Below are positions 38,618-47,830 of a DNA stretch of 64,000 bases, in pieces. A model generated the notes under the pieces. That model was not told the DNA's origin and did not search any database. It saw only the letters and a program-made list of their open reading frames with translations. The stretch comes from Sugiyamaella lignohabitans (taxonomy: Eukaryota > Ascomycota > Dipodascomycetes > Dipodascales > Trichomonascaceae): assembly GCF_001640025.1 (NCBI RefSeq), contig NC_031672.1, positions 1,426,001 through 1,490,000 of the forward strand. The letters are read 5' to 3'. The position numbers and the translations under genes were made by a program. How positions within the stretch are numbered: position 1 is the stretch's first letter; each line of letters opens with the position of its first letter.

Positions 38618-39789
38618 ATGAGTGAAATCGATTCGCAGGAGGCCGCTGATAAGGCTGAGAAGCTCGCTGCTGCCAAGAAAAAGGTGGGTGTGACACAATT
38701 GGAGATGGCTCAGATCTGAGAGCGTGGCTGGTGAAGAGTGGAGAGGGTGGAGGATGGAAGGTCAGTTGGGATTCAATTGGAGACTAACAAGGATTGTAGT
38801 TTGAGGAGCTAAAGAAACAGCAGAAGAAGAAAGCCAAGAGCAAGAAAAAGAGCGCAAAAAGTGCTGGTAACGACGACAAAGCCAGTCCTGACGAAGATGC
38901 CACGACAGCTGCTGAGGCAGGTGCTGCTGCTAAAGATGAGGTTCCTGAAGACGAGAATTTGGCAGACTCCGAAAGACAGACTCCAGAAGTCGAATCGAAG
39001 CCCGATGGTGAAATAGAAACCAAGGACGAAGCGACGGATGAGCCCAAGGAGGAACCAGCAGAGGAACCCAAAGAAGAAGTCAGGGAAGAGCCAGACGAGG
39101 TACTGAAAAAAGAACCCAAAGAAGAGGTCAAAGAAGAAACCAAAGAAAAAGTCAAAGAGCCAGAAGAGGAAGTGAAAGAAGAGGTCAACGAAGAGCCAAA
39201 AGAGGAGGTGAAAGAAGAGGCCAAAGACGAGCCCGCTCCAGAACCTGTTGAACAGACAAGCAGTGAAAAGATTGAAAAGCCAGTTGAAAAGTCAATTGAA
39301 GAGCCAATTGAAAATTCAGCTGAAATAGCAGAGAACGAGAAACCTGAAGCTCTTCAGCAAGAGCCAGCATTGACTGAGACACCAGCTGCAGCTGCAGCGA
39401 CTGCTAACGACAACAGTCAGACAGTCTTGGAATTGCAACAACAAGTTCAAGAGCTGAAAAACGAAAACAGCAGACTCACTTCTAAAATAGAATCTCTTGA
39501 AAAGACGATCTCCACTCTCCAAACTAAGAACAACAGTCTTCTTAACCAGCTGGCCGAGAACGACCGCGACCTGCTCCACTCACCTCCACATATCCCCATT
39601 GGCAGTAACCGGACCAGCAACGTCGACCACACCGGCCGACCACGCGCGACTTCATTCGTCGACCTCGATCTCTCTGGCGAAGCGTCCAAAATCTCCGATA
39701 TCCGCAAGCAAATGGAGCAATGGCGGGGCTGGCAAGTGGACATGCGCGGATGGCGCAATCTCGGGGTCGGGCCCCAGTTCGTGCTCTAA
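38618..39789 (+). CDS. BUG1: GM130-like cis-golgin Bug1, one intron
   Basis: join(38618..38683,38800..39789), 351 residues. Exon 1 gives MSEIDSQEAADKAEKLAAAKKK and exon 2 continues 'FEELKKQQKKKAKSKKK'. This Lys-rich amphipathic start is like GM130 and S. cerevisiae Bug1 (341 residues), which binds Grh1 (GRASP) and Uso1 (p115) on cis-Golgi membranes. A Glu/Lys repeat region (about 95-215; EEPKEE/EEVKEE units) precedes a coiled coil (about 230-285), then 'ISDIRKQMEQWRGWQVDMR' and a hydrophobic C-terminus 'PQFVL' that could be the ligand of the Grh1 PDZ domains. Intron 116 nt, donor GTGGGT (unusual), end CTAAC-AAGGATTGT-AG, no GCF arm. Confidence 0.82.
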
Positions 39790-39858
39790 CCACCCCCACT
39801 CTTTCTCTCTTACTTTTTATTTATTATTTCCCACAGACACACACACCCGGGGAGGGTC

Positions 39859-40040
39859 TGCCTCCGGCGGCTGGGGCTCCGCCCCAGACCCTGGTTGCTC
39901 CTCTCGCTTCGCTCGAGTCGGGCGCGGTTAAACCCTCACTCAGCACTAGATCCCCGACCCTTGAGTTGGCCCCACGCCCGACTCGAGCGAAGCGAGAGGA
40001 GCAACCAGGGTCTGGGGCGGAGCCCCAGCTGCCGGAGGCA
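39859..40040. repeat. Two B arms, heads outward, between BUG1 and MRPS8
   Basis: + 39859-39920 and - 39979-40040, spacer 58 bp. Both tails are type B, so this is not a standard A/B pair. Each head faces the 3' end of one convergent gene, 70 bp from the BUG1 stop and 57 bp from the MRPS8 stop. Confidence 0.92.
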
Positions 40041-40097
40041 GCACCCCATCCGTCCATAAATTAGGTTCAATGCATTAAAAAATATTTACAAGAGAGA

Positions 40098-40568
40098 TTA
40101 GGAGGCCCGGCAGAGGAGTTCACCGCCGACCCGTTTTTTGGCGGCCTCCTGGATTTCGATGACCTGGCCGTCTTTCAGACGCACGAAGAGCACTTCTCCC
40201 AGTTTGAGAGGTTTGACGGTCCGGAACGGTCTGCCCTGGATCAGGCCGTCGATGTCTTTGGGCTCGGCGTACACCCGGCGATTGGGATGGCTGACGAGAT
40301 GCATCTGATTCAGCACCGGTCGGAGGTTGTGGTATTTCAGGCCCAGCCACAGCCGGCGCGTGGCAATGTTATCGTATGTGGTTGGTGTGTATTCTTTATC
40401 AGGACTTTGGAGGTCGCCTCGCTGCACCGACGAGATAAACCCCTGTTTATACAGTCCCAGCGCCACCTGGAGATGCAATTTGGTCATAGGCACTGACGTC
40501 AGCGGCCGGCTGACCCGGCTCACGTTCTGTAAATGCGAGCAAAAATGTGCCAGGTTCACTAACGACAT
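40098..40568 (-). CDS. MRPS8: Mitochondrial ribosomal protein uS8m
   Basis: 156 residues from ATG 40568; in-frame codons further upstream add nothing conserved. 'MSLVNLAHFCSHLQNVSRV', 'LTSVPMTKLHLQVALGLYKQGFISS', 'NIATRRLWLGLKY', 'PVLNQMHLVSHPNRR' and the end 'GGELLCRAS' align along the whole length with S. cerevisiae Mrps8 (155 residues). It is a small-subunit protein binding the central domain of mitochondrial 15S rRNA. Intronless, convergent with BUG1. Confidence 0.94.
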   Translation of the reverse strand: MSLVNLAHFCSHLQNVSRVSRPLTSVPMTKLHLQVALGLYKQGFISSVQRGDLQSPDKEYTPTTYDNIATRRLWLGLKYHNLRPVLNQMHLVSHPNRRVYAEPKDIDGLIQGRPFRTVKPLKLGEVLFVRLKDGQVIEIQEAAKKRVGGELLCRAS

Positions 40569-41235
40569 GTTTTCTCCACTGTTGCACCTGGTATTCTCAA
40601 CTGACTTTCTCGTGAAGTACACTCTTGAAACTGAAATTTTCTGATCTCCATCCGGTGTTTAGGGTTCAGGGGTACCCGTGCGGCTGGTCAGGGTCCGGGG
40701 GTGTGCCTCCGGCGGCTGGGGCTCCGCCCCAGACCCTGGTTGCTCCTGCTTCGCAGGAGATTAAATGGTCGGAACCCCCCGAGAAACGACTCGAGCGAAG
40801 CGAGAGGAGCCACGGGGTCTGGGGCAGAGCCCCAGCCGCCGGAGGCAGACCCGCTCCTCGGTGAATGTCGGGGATGCACGGTTGGGAGAATGGGAGGAGG
40901 CACGTGAGTGGGAGACGCGAGCATCGGTTTCGAGGAAGCGGCAGGAGAAGGGGCAGGTGCTGATGAGGGAGAGGGTCGAGTTTCGTGGGCGTTTTAAAGT
41001 TGCAGTTGCAAAAGAAAGGCGAAATCGGTTTTTTGTTTGATTTGCGGGTTTCGGTTCGGTTGGCTTCGTCGAAATTATAAAAGGCCTTGTCCGGTTCTGA
41101 ATTTTAGATTTTTTTTGGAATTTTGGAATTTTTCGCATTTGGTTTATTGCAATTGAATTGATTGATTTTCTGGGTGTGAAAAATATTTAGAATCCAGGGG
41201 TATTAGACAAAAGAAAGAAGGAAAAACGGAAAAAA
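40569..41235. other. Divergent promoter region MRPS8 / URA6
   Basis: 667 bases with one GCF pair (40704-40847) and, on the URA6 side, a T-rich leader with ATTATAAAAGG at about 41076. No gene. Confidence 0.55.
40704..40847. repeat. Full-length GCF pair (A/B), 144 bp
   Basis: + A arm 40704-40759 and - B arm 40787-40847, spacer 27 bp. This is the inverse orientation of the B/A pairs. Confidence 0.92.
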
Positions 41236-42231
41236 ATGTTCGCTGCTGGAAGATTCGCGGGTTTGTTGGGTCGCTCGGGTGCTCGGACCGCGAGGGTTTC
41301 TCTGTTTAGTCGAGGACTTTCTGGTCGTGGATTGTCCAGTTCTTTGCTTAGACAGACCAGAGTGGCCGGTCAATTGGGTCAATTGAACTCGCGAGTTGTG
41401 TCGTCGAAGTCTTGGAATTCTTCCGTTAGAATGTACTCGTCGGGTCCTCAGGCCCGTCAACAGGCCCCCAAACTGCGTTACTTTATCCTCATTGCTCTTA
41501 TTGGTACTGGAGCTTTCTTGTATACTATTAACAAGACCGAGAAGAAACTGCCCAAGACTTTCATCACGAATGAAGAGTATGAGGCCGAGAAGGCGAAGAA
41601 CAAACTTAAACACAAGAAGACCGCTTTTGCCGGTGATGATGATGTGGCTGTAGTGTTTGTTCTTGGCGGTCCTGGTGCTGGTAAAGGTACTCAATGTGCC
41701 AATATTGTTCGTGACTATGGATTCGCTCATTTGTCTGCTGGCGATCTGCTTCGTGCCGAGCAAGCTCGTCCTGATTCGAAATATGGTCAATTGATCGCTA
41801 ATTATATCAAGGAAGGAACTATTGTTCCTATGGAAATCACTTTGGCTCTGTTGCAACAGGCTATGCGCGAACGAATTGCTAAAGACGGTGTTAAGAGGTT
41901 TTTGATTGACGGGTTCCCTCGTAAGATGGATCAAGCCATTAAATTTGAGGAGGATGTGGCTGTGAGTAAGTTTGTGCTTTTCTTTGAATGTCCTGAAGAC
42001 GTCATGCTTAAACGACTTCTCAAGAGAGGTGAAAGCAGTGGTAGAACCGACGACAACATCGAAAGTATCCGCAAGCGATTCCGCACCTTTATCGACACTA
42101 GTATGCCCGTTGTCGACTACTTCTCCAAGGTCGGCAAAGTGGTCTCTGTCTCCTGTAACAACGCCCCCGACGCTGTCTACGCCGAAGTCCAAGCCGCTTT
42201 CAAGGAGCGTGGCATCCTCCCCTCAAAATAA
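41236..42231 (+). CDS. URA6: Uridylate (UMP/CMP) kinase with mitochondrial-type N-terminal extension
   Basis: A 331-residue protein. Residues about 135-331 are a standard UMP/CMP kinase: P-loop 'GGPGAGKGTQ' (about 144-153), NMP-binding 'HLSAGDLLRAEQ', 'IDGFPRKMDQA', LID 'RGESSGRTDDNIESIRKRF', as in yeast Ura6, which phosphorylates UMP and also dUMP, CMP and dCMP with ATP. S. cerevisiae Ura6 is about 204 residues. Here there is an extra N-terminus: 75 residues rich in Arg/Ser/Gly with almost no acids (presequence-like), then a hydrophobic segment 'YFILIALIGTGAFLYTI' (about 82-98) and a charged linker. This suggests a mitochondrial inner-membrane anchored kinase, perhaps facing the intermembrane space. 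The conserved core is certain; location is inference. Confidence 0.9.
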   Translation: MFAAGRFAGLLGRSGARTARVSLFSRGLSGRGLSSSLLRQTRVAGQLGQLNSRVVSSKSWNSSVRMYSSGPQARQQAPKLRYFILIALIGTGAFLYTINKTEKKLPKTFITNEEYEAEKAKNKLKHKKTAFAGDDDVAVVFVLGGPGAGKGTQCANIVRDYGFAHLSAGDLLRAEQARPDSKYGQLIANYIKEGTIVPMEITLALLQQAMRERIAKDGVKRFLIDGFPRKMDQAIKFEEDVAVSKFVLFFECPEDVMLKRLLKRGESSGRTDDNIESIRKRFRTFIDTSMPVVDYFSKVGKVVSVSCNNAPDAVYAEVQAAFKERGILPSK

Positions 42232-42245
42232 CGGGGTTCTGGACA

Positions 42246-43260
42246 TGCCTCCGGCGGCTGGGGCTCTGCCCCAGACCCCCTTGCTCCTCTCGCTTCGCTC
42301 GAGTCGGGCGTCTACGGACCATGCTCGTAGACTGTTCATCCACAACTGTAATACTCTAATTTAGATTATCTTCACTTCGTATTGGGTCCTGCCTCCGGCG
42401 GCTGGGGCTCCGCCCCAGACCCTGGTTGCTCCTCTCGCTTCGCTCGAGTCGGGCGTCCACGGGCCATGTTAGCTATATACTCTTCATCCGCAACTCCAAT
42501 CCTCCAATCTCAGCTTACTTCACTTCGCGAGTGGGGTCCTGCTTTTGTGGAATCACGATTTGTACGATATCCTTGGCTGTAAGAACTGTTACAACCAGTA
42601 TGCTTTATAACGCTTTACTCATCATAAAATGGTACTGGCAATTGTAGATATAGTCACCTCTTTCCTCGACTCAGTTTTCTCCAGACTTGCTATAATCTCT
42701 TCACCCGTGACTCTATTACTTGATTACCTTCACTTCATGGCTCCTCTCTCTTCGCTCTTGAATCGGGCGTCCACGGGACATATTCTCTAAGCTTATCCAC
42801 GACTGTAATTCTTGATCCAAATTAGCTTCTGCTTCTGGAAAATCACGATCTTTACCATATCCTCCTCACAGTCACTATAAAAACTATTACAACCTGTATG
42901 CTTTATATGGCTTAAATCAATTTAAAATGGCAGCGAGAAATAGGTCGACTCTTCGCTCAACTTAATCTTCTCCCGGCTCACAGTAAACTCTTCATCTACA
43001 ACTGTAATACTAACTTAATTTCAGTTCGTAGCTCCTCTTCAGCTTCGCTCGAATCGTTATCCTCACTTCTAACCTCCAGATCTAGATTAACTTCAGTTCG
43101 AAGCTGGGGTTCTACTTCAATGTAGCATCCCGATTTCTACCACCAGTTTGCTTTCCAAAGCTGTAATACACCCTCGACTCCTTCACTCCGGAGTGGGACT
43201 CAGACTCCGGCCGCTGGGGCTCCTCCCGGTTCGCTCGAGTCGGGCGTCGGGCTGTCTGTT
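42246..43260 (+). repeat. Decaying tandem array of a GCF-containing segment
   Basis: Two intact + B arms (42246-42306, 42390-42451) are each followed by GGGCGTC(C/T)ACGG, CATCC(A/G)CAACT and CTTCACTTCG. The same sequence returns with more changes at about 42739-42790, 43021-43110 and 43195-43245, where the arms are reduced to CTCTTCGCTCTTGAATCG or CTCCGGCCGCTGGGG remnants. Between them, 'AATCACGAT..T..TACCATATCC' and 'TTACAACC(A/T)GTATGCTTTAT' repeat at about 42551-42610 and 42840-42906. No gene. Confidence 0.82.
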
Positions 43261-43419
43261 AGCTGCTGGAGACCATTCTAGCAACCGAGATCAAAAATCT
43301 TATGAACCAGCCTGTATTTATAAAACAAACCAACAGTAAATAAATAAGCGAATAAATAATCTTGTTTCCTGAAAACTCACCGCAGGCCCCAAGAACCACC
43401 ATGGCACCCCGCAACGCTT

Positions 43420-43471
43420 GCTCGCGAAGCGAGCAACTACGGGTCCGGGCAGAGCCCGGCCGCCGGAGGCA
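43420..43471 (-). repeat. Short-hairpin GCF variant downstream of SNU23
   Basis: Tail GCTCGC-GAA-GCGAGC, then hairpin CCGGGC-AGA-GCCCGG and head CCGCCGGAGGCA. It has the same shortened stem as the copy at 19372. It is head-first for SNU23, 15 bp beyond its stop. Confidence 0.9.
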
Positions 43472-43486
43472 TACCCCGACCCCCAG

Positions 43487-44095
43487 CTACCGTTTCGACG
43501 ACCCGAATCCAGAGAACCCCATGAGTTGTGACATGTCCGTGACTGGAGCAGGGGCTACAGAGGATTTGGACTTGGCTTTGCGTTCGGCTCGTTTTTTGCG
43601 TTTTTGTTCGAGTTCCTGTTGCTCGAGTTGTTTGCGGAGTTCGATTTGTTTAGTGATATCGTACTCCAGGTTCTGGCTTTGCTGTTTTTTCAGGGCTCGA
43701 AGGTAGTCCAACCGGTTGCGGACTTCTTCGAGTGTAGCTCGTCGGGTGCACTCGACTTGGCCAGTGGCATACAAATGCTGCTTCGAATTGATATGATCAA
43801 GGTACTGGATCGAATCTTTGAATGTCAGATCACATGCTTCACAGTAGAACCCGGCTCCTTTGCCTCGTTTACCGGTGGCCGCTCCTGCTGGCACCAGCGT
43901 CACTTGATTCAATCCTTCATAAATATCCACACGCTGAGCTCGATGGGTCGCTTCTTTTGCATTCTCAGGAGTCGGCTCACGACCGTGTCTTTGACGTCGT
44001 TCATACTCGGCCTGCTCCCTCTCTCTACCCCTTCGTGCGTACTCTTCTCGGTCCCATTTGCCTTTTGGCTTGTCCTGTTCGCCATAAAATGACAT
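43487..44095 (-). CDS. SNU23: U4/U6.U5 tri-snRNP zinc-finger protein Snu23
   Basis: 202 residues from ATG 44095 (the frame extends two codons to a GTG). N-terminus 'GKWDREEYARRGRERE'; a C2H2 finger of the matrin/U1-C-like type at about 86-110: 'FYCEACDLTFKDSIQYLDHINSKQH'-like with Cys-x2-Cys and His-x5-His; then 'RATLEEVRNRLDYLRALKKQ', a Lys-rich helix, and 'QLMGFSGFGSSKR'. This is the Snu23/ZMAT2 layout, a spliceosomal B-complex protein. Its presence fits a genome with many introns of short branch-to-acceptor distance. Intronless. Confidence 0.93.
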   Translation of the reverse strand: MSFYGEQDKPKGKWDREEYARRGREREQAEYERRQRHGREPTPENAKEATHRAQRVDIYEGLNQVTLVPAGAATGKRGKGAGFYCEACDLTFKDSIQYLDHINSKQHLYATGQVECTRRATLEEVRNRLDYLRALKKQQSQNLEYDITKQIELRKQLEQQELEQKRKKRAERKAKSKSSVAPAPVTDMSQLMGFSGFGSSKR

Positions 44096-44611
44096 GGCCA
44101 CAATCTTCCGTTTTCAGCTGTTTCTCCAGAACCCCAAAAAAAGTCCAAAAAAACTTAAAGAAAAAGGTCAGATCCAGTCAATTATCGCTGACCTAACAAA
44201 ATGCAAATCAACAGCATCAGAAATCCTACCAGCTTCAACTTCGTGAAGTACTCTCTTCACAGCATCTGACTCCACAGGAATCACTGAAATATTCCTATAT
44301 CGGGGATCTGATAATTACTATGGGCAAACTCACTTGGCAATTTCAGGCTCAAAACAAGTAATTAAACCAAAAGAACCTCATTTTCATTCTCAGCACCTCA
44401 GGTTCACCCCGTAACCACTCTCAAAAACCCCCAAATCACAAATTTCCCCATTTTTCGACCCCCTGTAAACGTCCTGGGGTACTACAGGGTTAGGGTAACA
44501 TCCCAAAACCGATATGAGACTTGGACCCTGATATTTTCCAGCGAAGAACGAGACTCACCGACCGCCAGTCTCACCACCTGATCTCTCCCACAACACCCTA
44601 AATACCACGCC
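44096..44611. other. Divergent promoter region SNU23 / CBS gene
   Basis: 516 bases, A/C-rich, with no GCF element, gene or repeat that I can support. Confidence 0.55.
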
Positions 44612-45296
44612 ATGTCACAAACCACGCGAGACTACCGCGGCGTAAGTGCTATCCCCACCCACGGGCCAGAAAACTGGGGTGCCTGACGTGCCTCCGGCGG
44701 CTGGGGCTCTGCCCCAGACCCCGTAGCTCCTGCTTCGCAGGAGACTGCTGGGACCGTCGACGCCCGACTCGAGCGAAGCGAGAGGAGCAACCAGGGTCTG
44801 GGGCGGAGCCCCAGCCGCCGGAGGCAGACCCTTCACCCGAAACACCAGCCACTAACAGGAAAAACAGGCCACAGTCGAGGATCTGGACCGGCCGCCAGCC
44901 CTGACCATTGACCCGAATATGCTGCTGAGCGAGGCTCTGGATTTGTCGTATGAACGGTCGTATTCGTACCTGCCGGTTGTGTCGCCGAAAACGAAACGGT
45001 TGTTGGGGTATTTAACCGCCGAGCTGCTGGAAAACGAGGCTGGAAAAGCGCCTCAAACAGCCGGGTCCGAGAAGAAGAAAGTCGCCGATTATTACATCCG
45101 GTTCGACAAATCGAAATCCAAAGGCCGCAGTTTCGAGAAAATCACCCCGGACACACCTCTGGAAGACCTTGAACGGTTCTTTGCACGCGGCGAAGAGTTT
45201 GCGGTCATCACCGACGACACCCGCAAGTTCGTGCTCGGCGTGGCCACGCGCGACGACCTCGAATCGTTCGTCAAACACCGACCGGCTCTCAATTAA
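44612..45296 (+). CDS. CBS-domain protein, one intron
   Basis: join(44612..44641,44868..45296), 152 residues. Exon 1 encodes MSQTTRDYRG; exon 2 continues 'ATVEDLDRPPALTIDP'. The rest is a pair of CBS motifs: 'LLSEALDLSYERSYSYLPVVSP' with 'RLLGYLTAELL', and 'TPLEDLERFFARGEEFAVITDDTRKFVLGVATRDDLESFV'. CBS modules bind adenine nucleotides. No partner catalytic domain is present, so this is a stand-alone Bateman module. Similar small 'DYRGATVED' proteins occur in filamentous fungi, but I know no role. The 226-nt intron has donor GTAAGT, CTAAC-AGGAAAAAC-AG (with a skipped AG right after the branch point), and a whole GCF pair. Confidence 0.87.
44689..44826. repeat. Full-length GCF pair (A/B) inside the CBS-gene intron, 138 bp
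   Basis: + A arm 44689-44743 and - B arm 44765-44826, spacer ACTGCTGGGACCGTCGACGCC. It fills 61% of the intron. Confidence 0.93.
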
Positions 45297-45331
45297 TCTC
45301 TTTTTCTTTTTAAGTACGGGTGGTGGGTGTG

Positions 45332-45469
45332 TGCCTCCGGCGGCTGGGGCTCCGCCCCAGACCCTGGTTGCTCCTCTCGCTTCGCTCGAGTCGGGCGTCG
45401 ACGGTCCCAGCACTCTCCTGCGAAGCAGGAGCCACGGGGTCTGGGGCAGAGCCCCAGCCGCCGGAGGCA
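45332..45469. repeat. Full-length GCF pair (B/A), 138 bp
   Basis: + B arm 45332-45393 and - A arm 45415-45469, spacer GGCGTCGACGGTCCCAGCACT, the reverse complement type of the spacer at 44744. It lies between the convergent CBS and CMK genes: 36 bp from one stop, 38 bp from the other. Confidence 0.93.
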
Positions 45470-45507
45470 GGCCACAGGTTCGTAGAATATTCAGATTACA
45501 GGAGGTG

Positions 45508-46740
45508 TTAGACAGGCTTGTTTTCGCCGGTGGAAGAGGCAGGCTGCTGATCCTGCTGCTGGATTTCTTTGGCCCGTTGGGCCGCGAGCACAATTTCGTG
45601 GAGTTTGGCTCCGGCGTTTTTGGTAGATGTGCCCGGGTGTGTGCTTGTTTGGGTGGTGGATGAGGAGGACGAAGAGGTCGAGCCCGTGGTGGCCGAGTGG
45701 TGGAAGTATTGTAAGGGACCCTCGCGGCTGTCGGGGTCTGCTTCTTCTTCTTTGCCCTCGTCGCCCATTTCGAGAGCTTTGATTCGGTTGGCCAGTTTGA
45801 CGGCCTCGATTGCCAGTCGGAATTTGGTGCGGGCATTGAATCCGGTGCGGATCGTGGGTAACAAATCGTGCGTGTCTTCGGCAGCCTCTCCGGTGATCCA
45901 GGGGTCTCGTAACAGTTCGTCGGCAGTGGGCCGTTTATCGGGATTCACTTGCATCATTCTTGAAATCAGTTCTTTGGCGGCGGTAGAAACATGTTTCCAG
46001 TATCGGGTATGGAACACCACTTGGTAGTTCTCGTCCACTTCTTCCAGGAACTCGTCAACCGTCTCGGCTCGAAACGGTGAGTATCCCGACAATACTGTAT
46101 ACGAAATAACACCCAATGACCAGATATCACACGGTTTGCCATGCCCAGTTCCTAAAAAGATCTCTGGAGCAGCGTATCCAAACGAACCGGCCATGGTTGT
46201 CAGTTTCTCATCCGGTGAAGTCACTAACTTGGCAATACCGAAATCAGCCAGAACAAGATCACTGTCTTTCTCTTTAGTCACATACAACAAATTCTCGGGT
46301 TTGAGATCCCGATGGACAATGTCTTGACCATGGATATACGCTACTGCGTCGACAATGTCTCTTATACACTTTGAAGCGTCTTCTTCAGTGAACCTGCCAC
46401 GATCAATGATTCGGTCAAAAAGTTCACCACCAGTAGCCAGCTGAGTCACAATATAGAACTTGTCTCTGCTTTCAAACCAGTCCTTGAACTCAACAATATG
46501 AGCATGATGCAGTTTCTGCAGCATCTTAATCTCCTCAAGAACCATCTCTTCATTACCCTTCAACGCTTTCTTGAGAATAATCTTGACAGCCACCTCGTCT
46601 TTCGACCCACTTATTCTTGCGACCCGCACAACGCCGAAAGTACCTGCTCCCAGCACTTTTCCAAACGTATAATTGTGTTTCTTGGAGTACGACGACGGCT
46701 GGCCCGTCACCTTTCCGAGGAAGCTTTGAATCGAACTCAT
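45508..46740 (-). CDS. CMK1: Ca2+/calmodulin-dependent protein kinase
   Basis: 410 residues from ATG 46740. Kinase domain about 25-285: glycine loop 'LGAGTFGVV', Lys in 'VAVKIILKKALKG', catalytic 'HRDLKPENLL', 'ADFGIAK', 'APEIFLG', 'KPCDIWSLGVISYTVLSGYSPFRAE'. The stretch 'NARTKFRLAIEAVKLANRIK' after the kinase core is a basic amphipathic helix suited to calmodulin binding and autoinhibition. The C-terminal 80 residues are Ser/Thr/Gln-rich. The sequence matches yeast Cmk1/Cmk2; with a single copy visible I cannot choose between them. In yeasts these act in calcium and stress responses downstream of calmodulin. Intronless. Confidence 0.92.
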   Translation of the reverse strand: MSSIQSFLGKVTGQPSSYSKKHNYTFGKVLGAGTFGVVRVARISGSKDEVAVKIILKKALKGNEEMVLEEIKMLQKLHHAHIVEFKDWFESRDKFYIVTQLATGGELFDRIIDRGRFTEEDASKCIRDIVDAVAYIHGQDIVHRDLKPENLLYVTKEKDSDLVLADFGIAKLVTSPDEKLTTMAGSFGYAAPEIFLGTGHGKPCDIWSLGVISYTVLSGYSPFRAETVDEFLEEVDENYQVVFHTRYWKHVSTAAKELISRMMQVNPDKRPTADELLRDPWITGEAAEDTHDLLPTIRTGFNARTKFRLAIEAVKLANRIKALEMGDEGKEEEADPDSREGPLQYFHHSATTGSTSSSSSSTTQTSTHPGTSTKNAGAKLHEIVLAAQRAKEIQQQDQQPASSTGENKPV

Positions 46741-47179
46741 TCTCACTTGAACCACTCACAAAAACAATAACCCAATTACAGTACAAGCACAGTACACTAC
46801 TGTACTACCAAGAAAGAGAAAGAATAATAATTTTAATTTCAAAAGTCAAAAACCACCTGAAAAGACAGATGAATCTCGCGATATCCACGCTGAAGGAAGG
46901 CCTCGTTCAAACAAAGCCAGCAGCGGCGAATCGTGTAATCGCAATTGCAGTACCAAAAAACCCGTGAACAAACAATCCAAAAAAGCCAGTCGGTCTAACC
47001 AGCACAAAAACACACAAAAAACGAAACAATTGACTCACCGAATAGCAACCCAGCGGAAAGTCAGTGTCGCTAACAATGAACCGTGACCGCATCAACAGTA
47101 GGGCTGAGCACCTCTTATATAGCCACCTGCGTCAGGCGGCTGATGCAGGGTGAGGCATGTGATTCAGGGGGTGGGTCAC

Positions 47180-47316
47180 TGCCTCCGGCGGCTGGGGCTC
47201 CGCCCCAGACCCGGGTGGCTCCTCTCGCTGCGCTCGAGGAGGGCGCTGACGGTCCCTGATCTCCTGCGAAGCAGGAGCTACCAGGGTCTGGGGCGGAGCC
47301 CCAGTCGCCGGAGGCA
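47180..47316. repeat. Full-length GCF pair (B/A), 137 bp
   Basis: + B arm 47180-47239 with altered end (CTCGAGGAG) and - A arm 47261-47316 (head CAGTCGCCGGAGGCA). The spacer includes GCTGACGGTCCC. Confidence 0.9.
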
Positions 47317-47389
47317 GTGCTCGCCCCCAGGGGATTAGAGTTTGGAGGGGCGGAGCCGGTTGGCCCGTCGGGACTGGAGCGCGAGAGAG

Positions 47390-47830
47390 AGGAGGGTGCT
47401 CTACAGGAGAGAGGGGAGAGAAGGGAGAGAAGGGAGAGGGGGTTGAAGTTGGAGAGTGGGGTTGGATTGGGGTTGGATGGCGGATTGAGAGCTTTGTGAG
47501 TGGAGAGTGGAAGGAGGGGGTGGGATAAGAGTGGGGGCGGGATGGGGTGAGGAGAAGTAGGTGGGAGAGCGGGTTTGGAGTTTGAGAGCGGGAAGTTACC
47601 CCTGATAAATGCATCGATCGACGCGGGGAATGTGGACCCTGCATGAGAGGATGCAGGGTGGTTCGAGTGATAAATGGCGTTGGGGGAGTTGAAATTAAGA
47701 CAGGGTAGGTGTGGGTTTGTAGAGAGAGGGGTGAGGAGAGGGGCGAGGGGAGTGATTTATTGAAAGGAGGAGGGGGTTCGAGGTTTTTTGGGGTTGTAGG
47801 GAGAGGAGGCTGGGTGGTAGGTGGTTGGGT
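47390..47830 (+). repeat. G/A-rich strand-asymmetric tract
   Basis: Nearly all purine over long stretches, including GGAGAGAA-type repeats at about 47405-47445 and several GGGG runs. It could form triplex or quadruplex DNA, or act as a nucleosome-poor poly-purine promoter tract for DBP10 (340 bases downstream). Confidence 0.6.

Noticed and set aside
46907..47095. Possible upstream exon for CMK1 (GTGAGT donor near 47036)
   Set aside because: No CTAAC branch point with acceptor lies between it and the CMK1 ATG, and the ATG at 46740 already gives a complete kinase.
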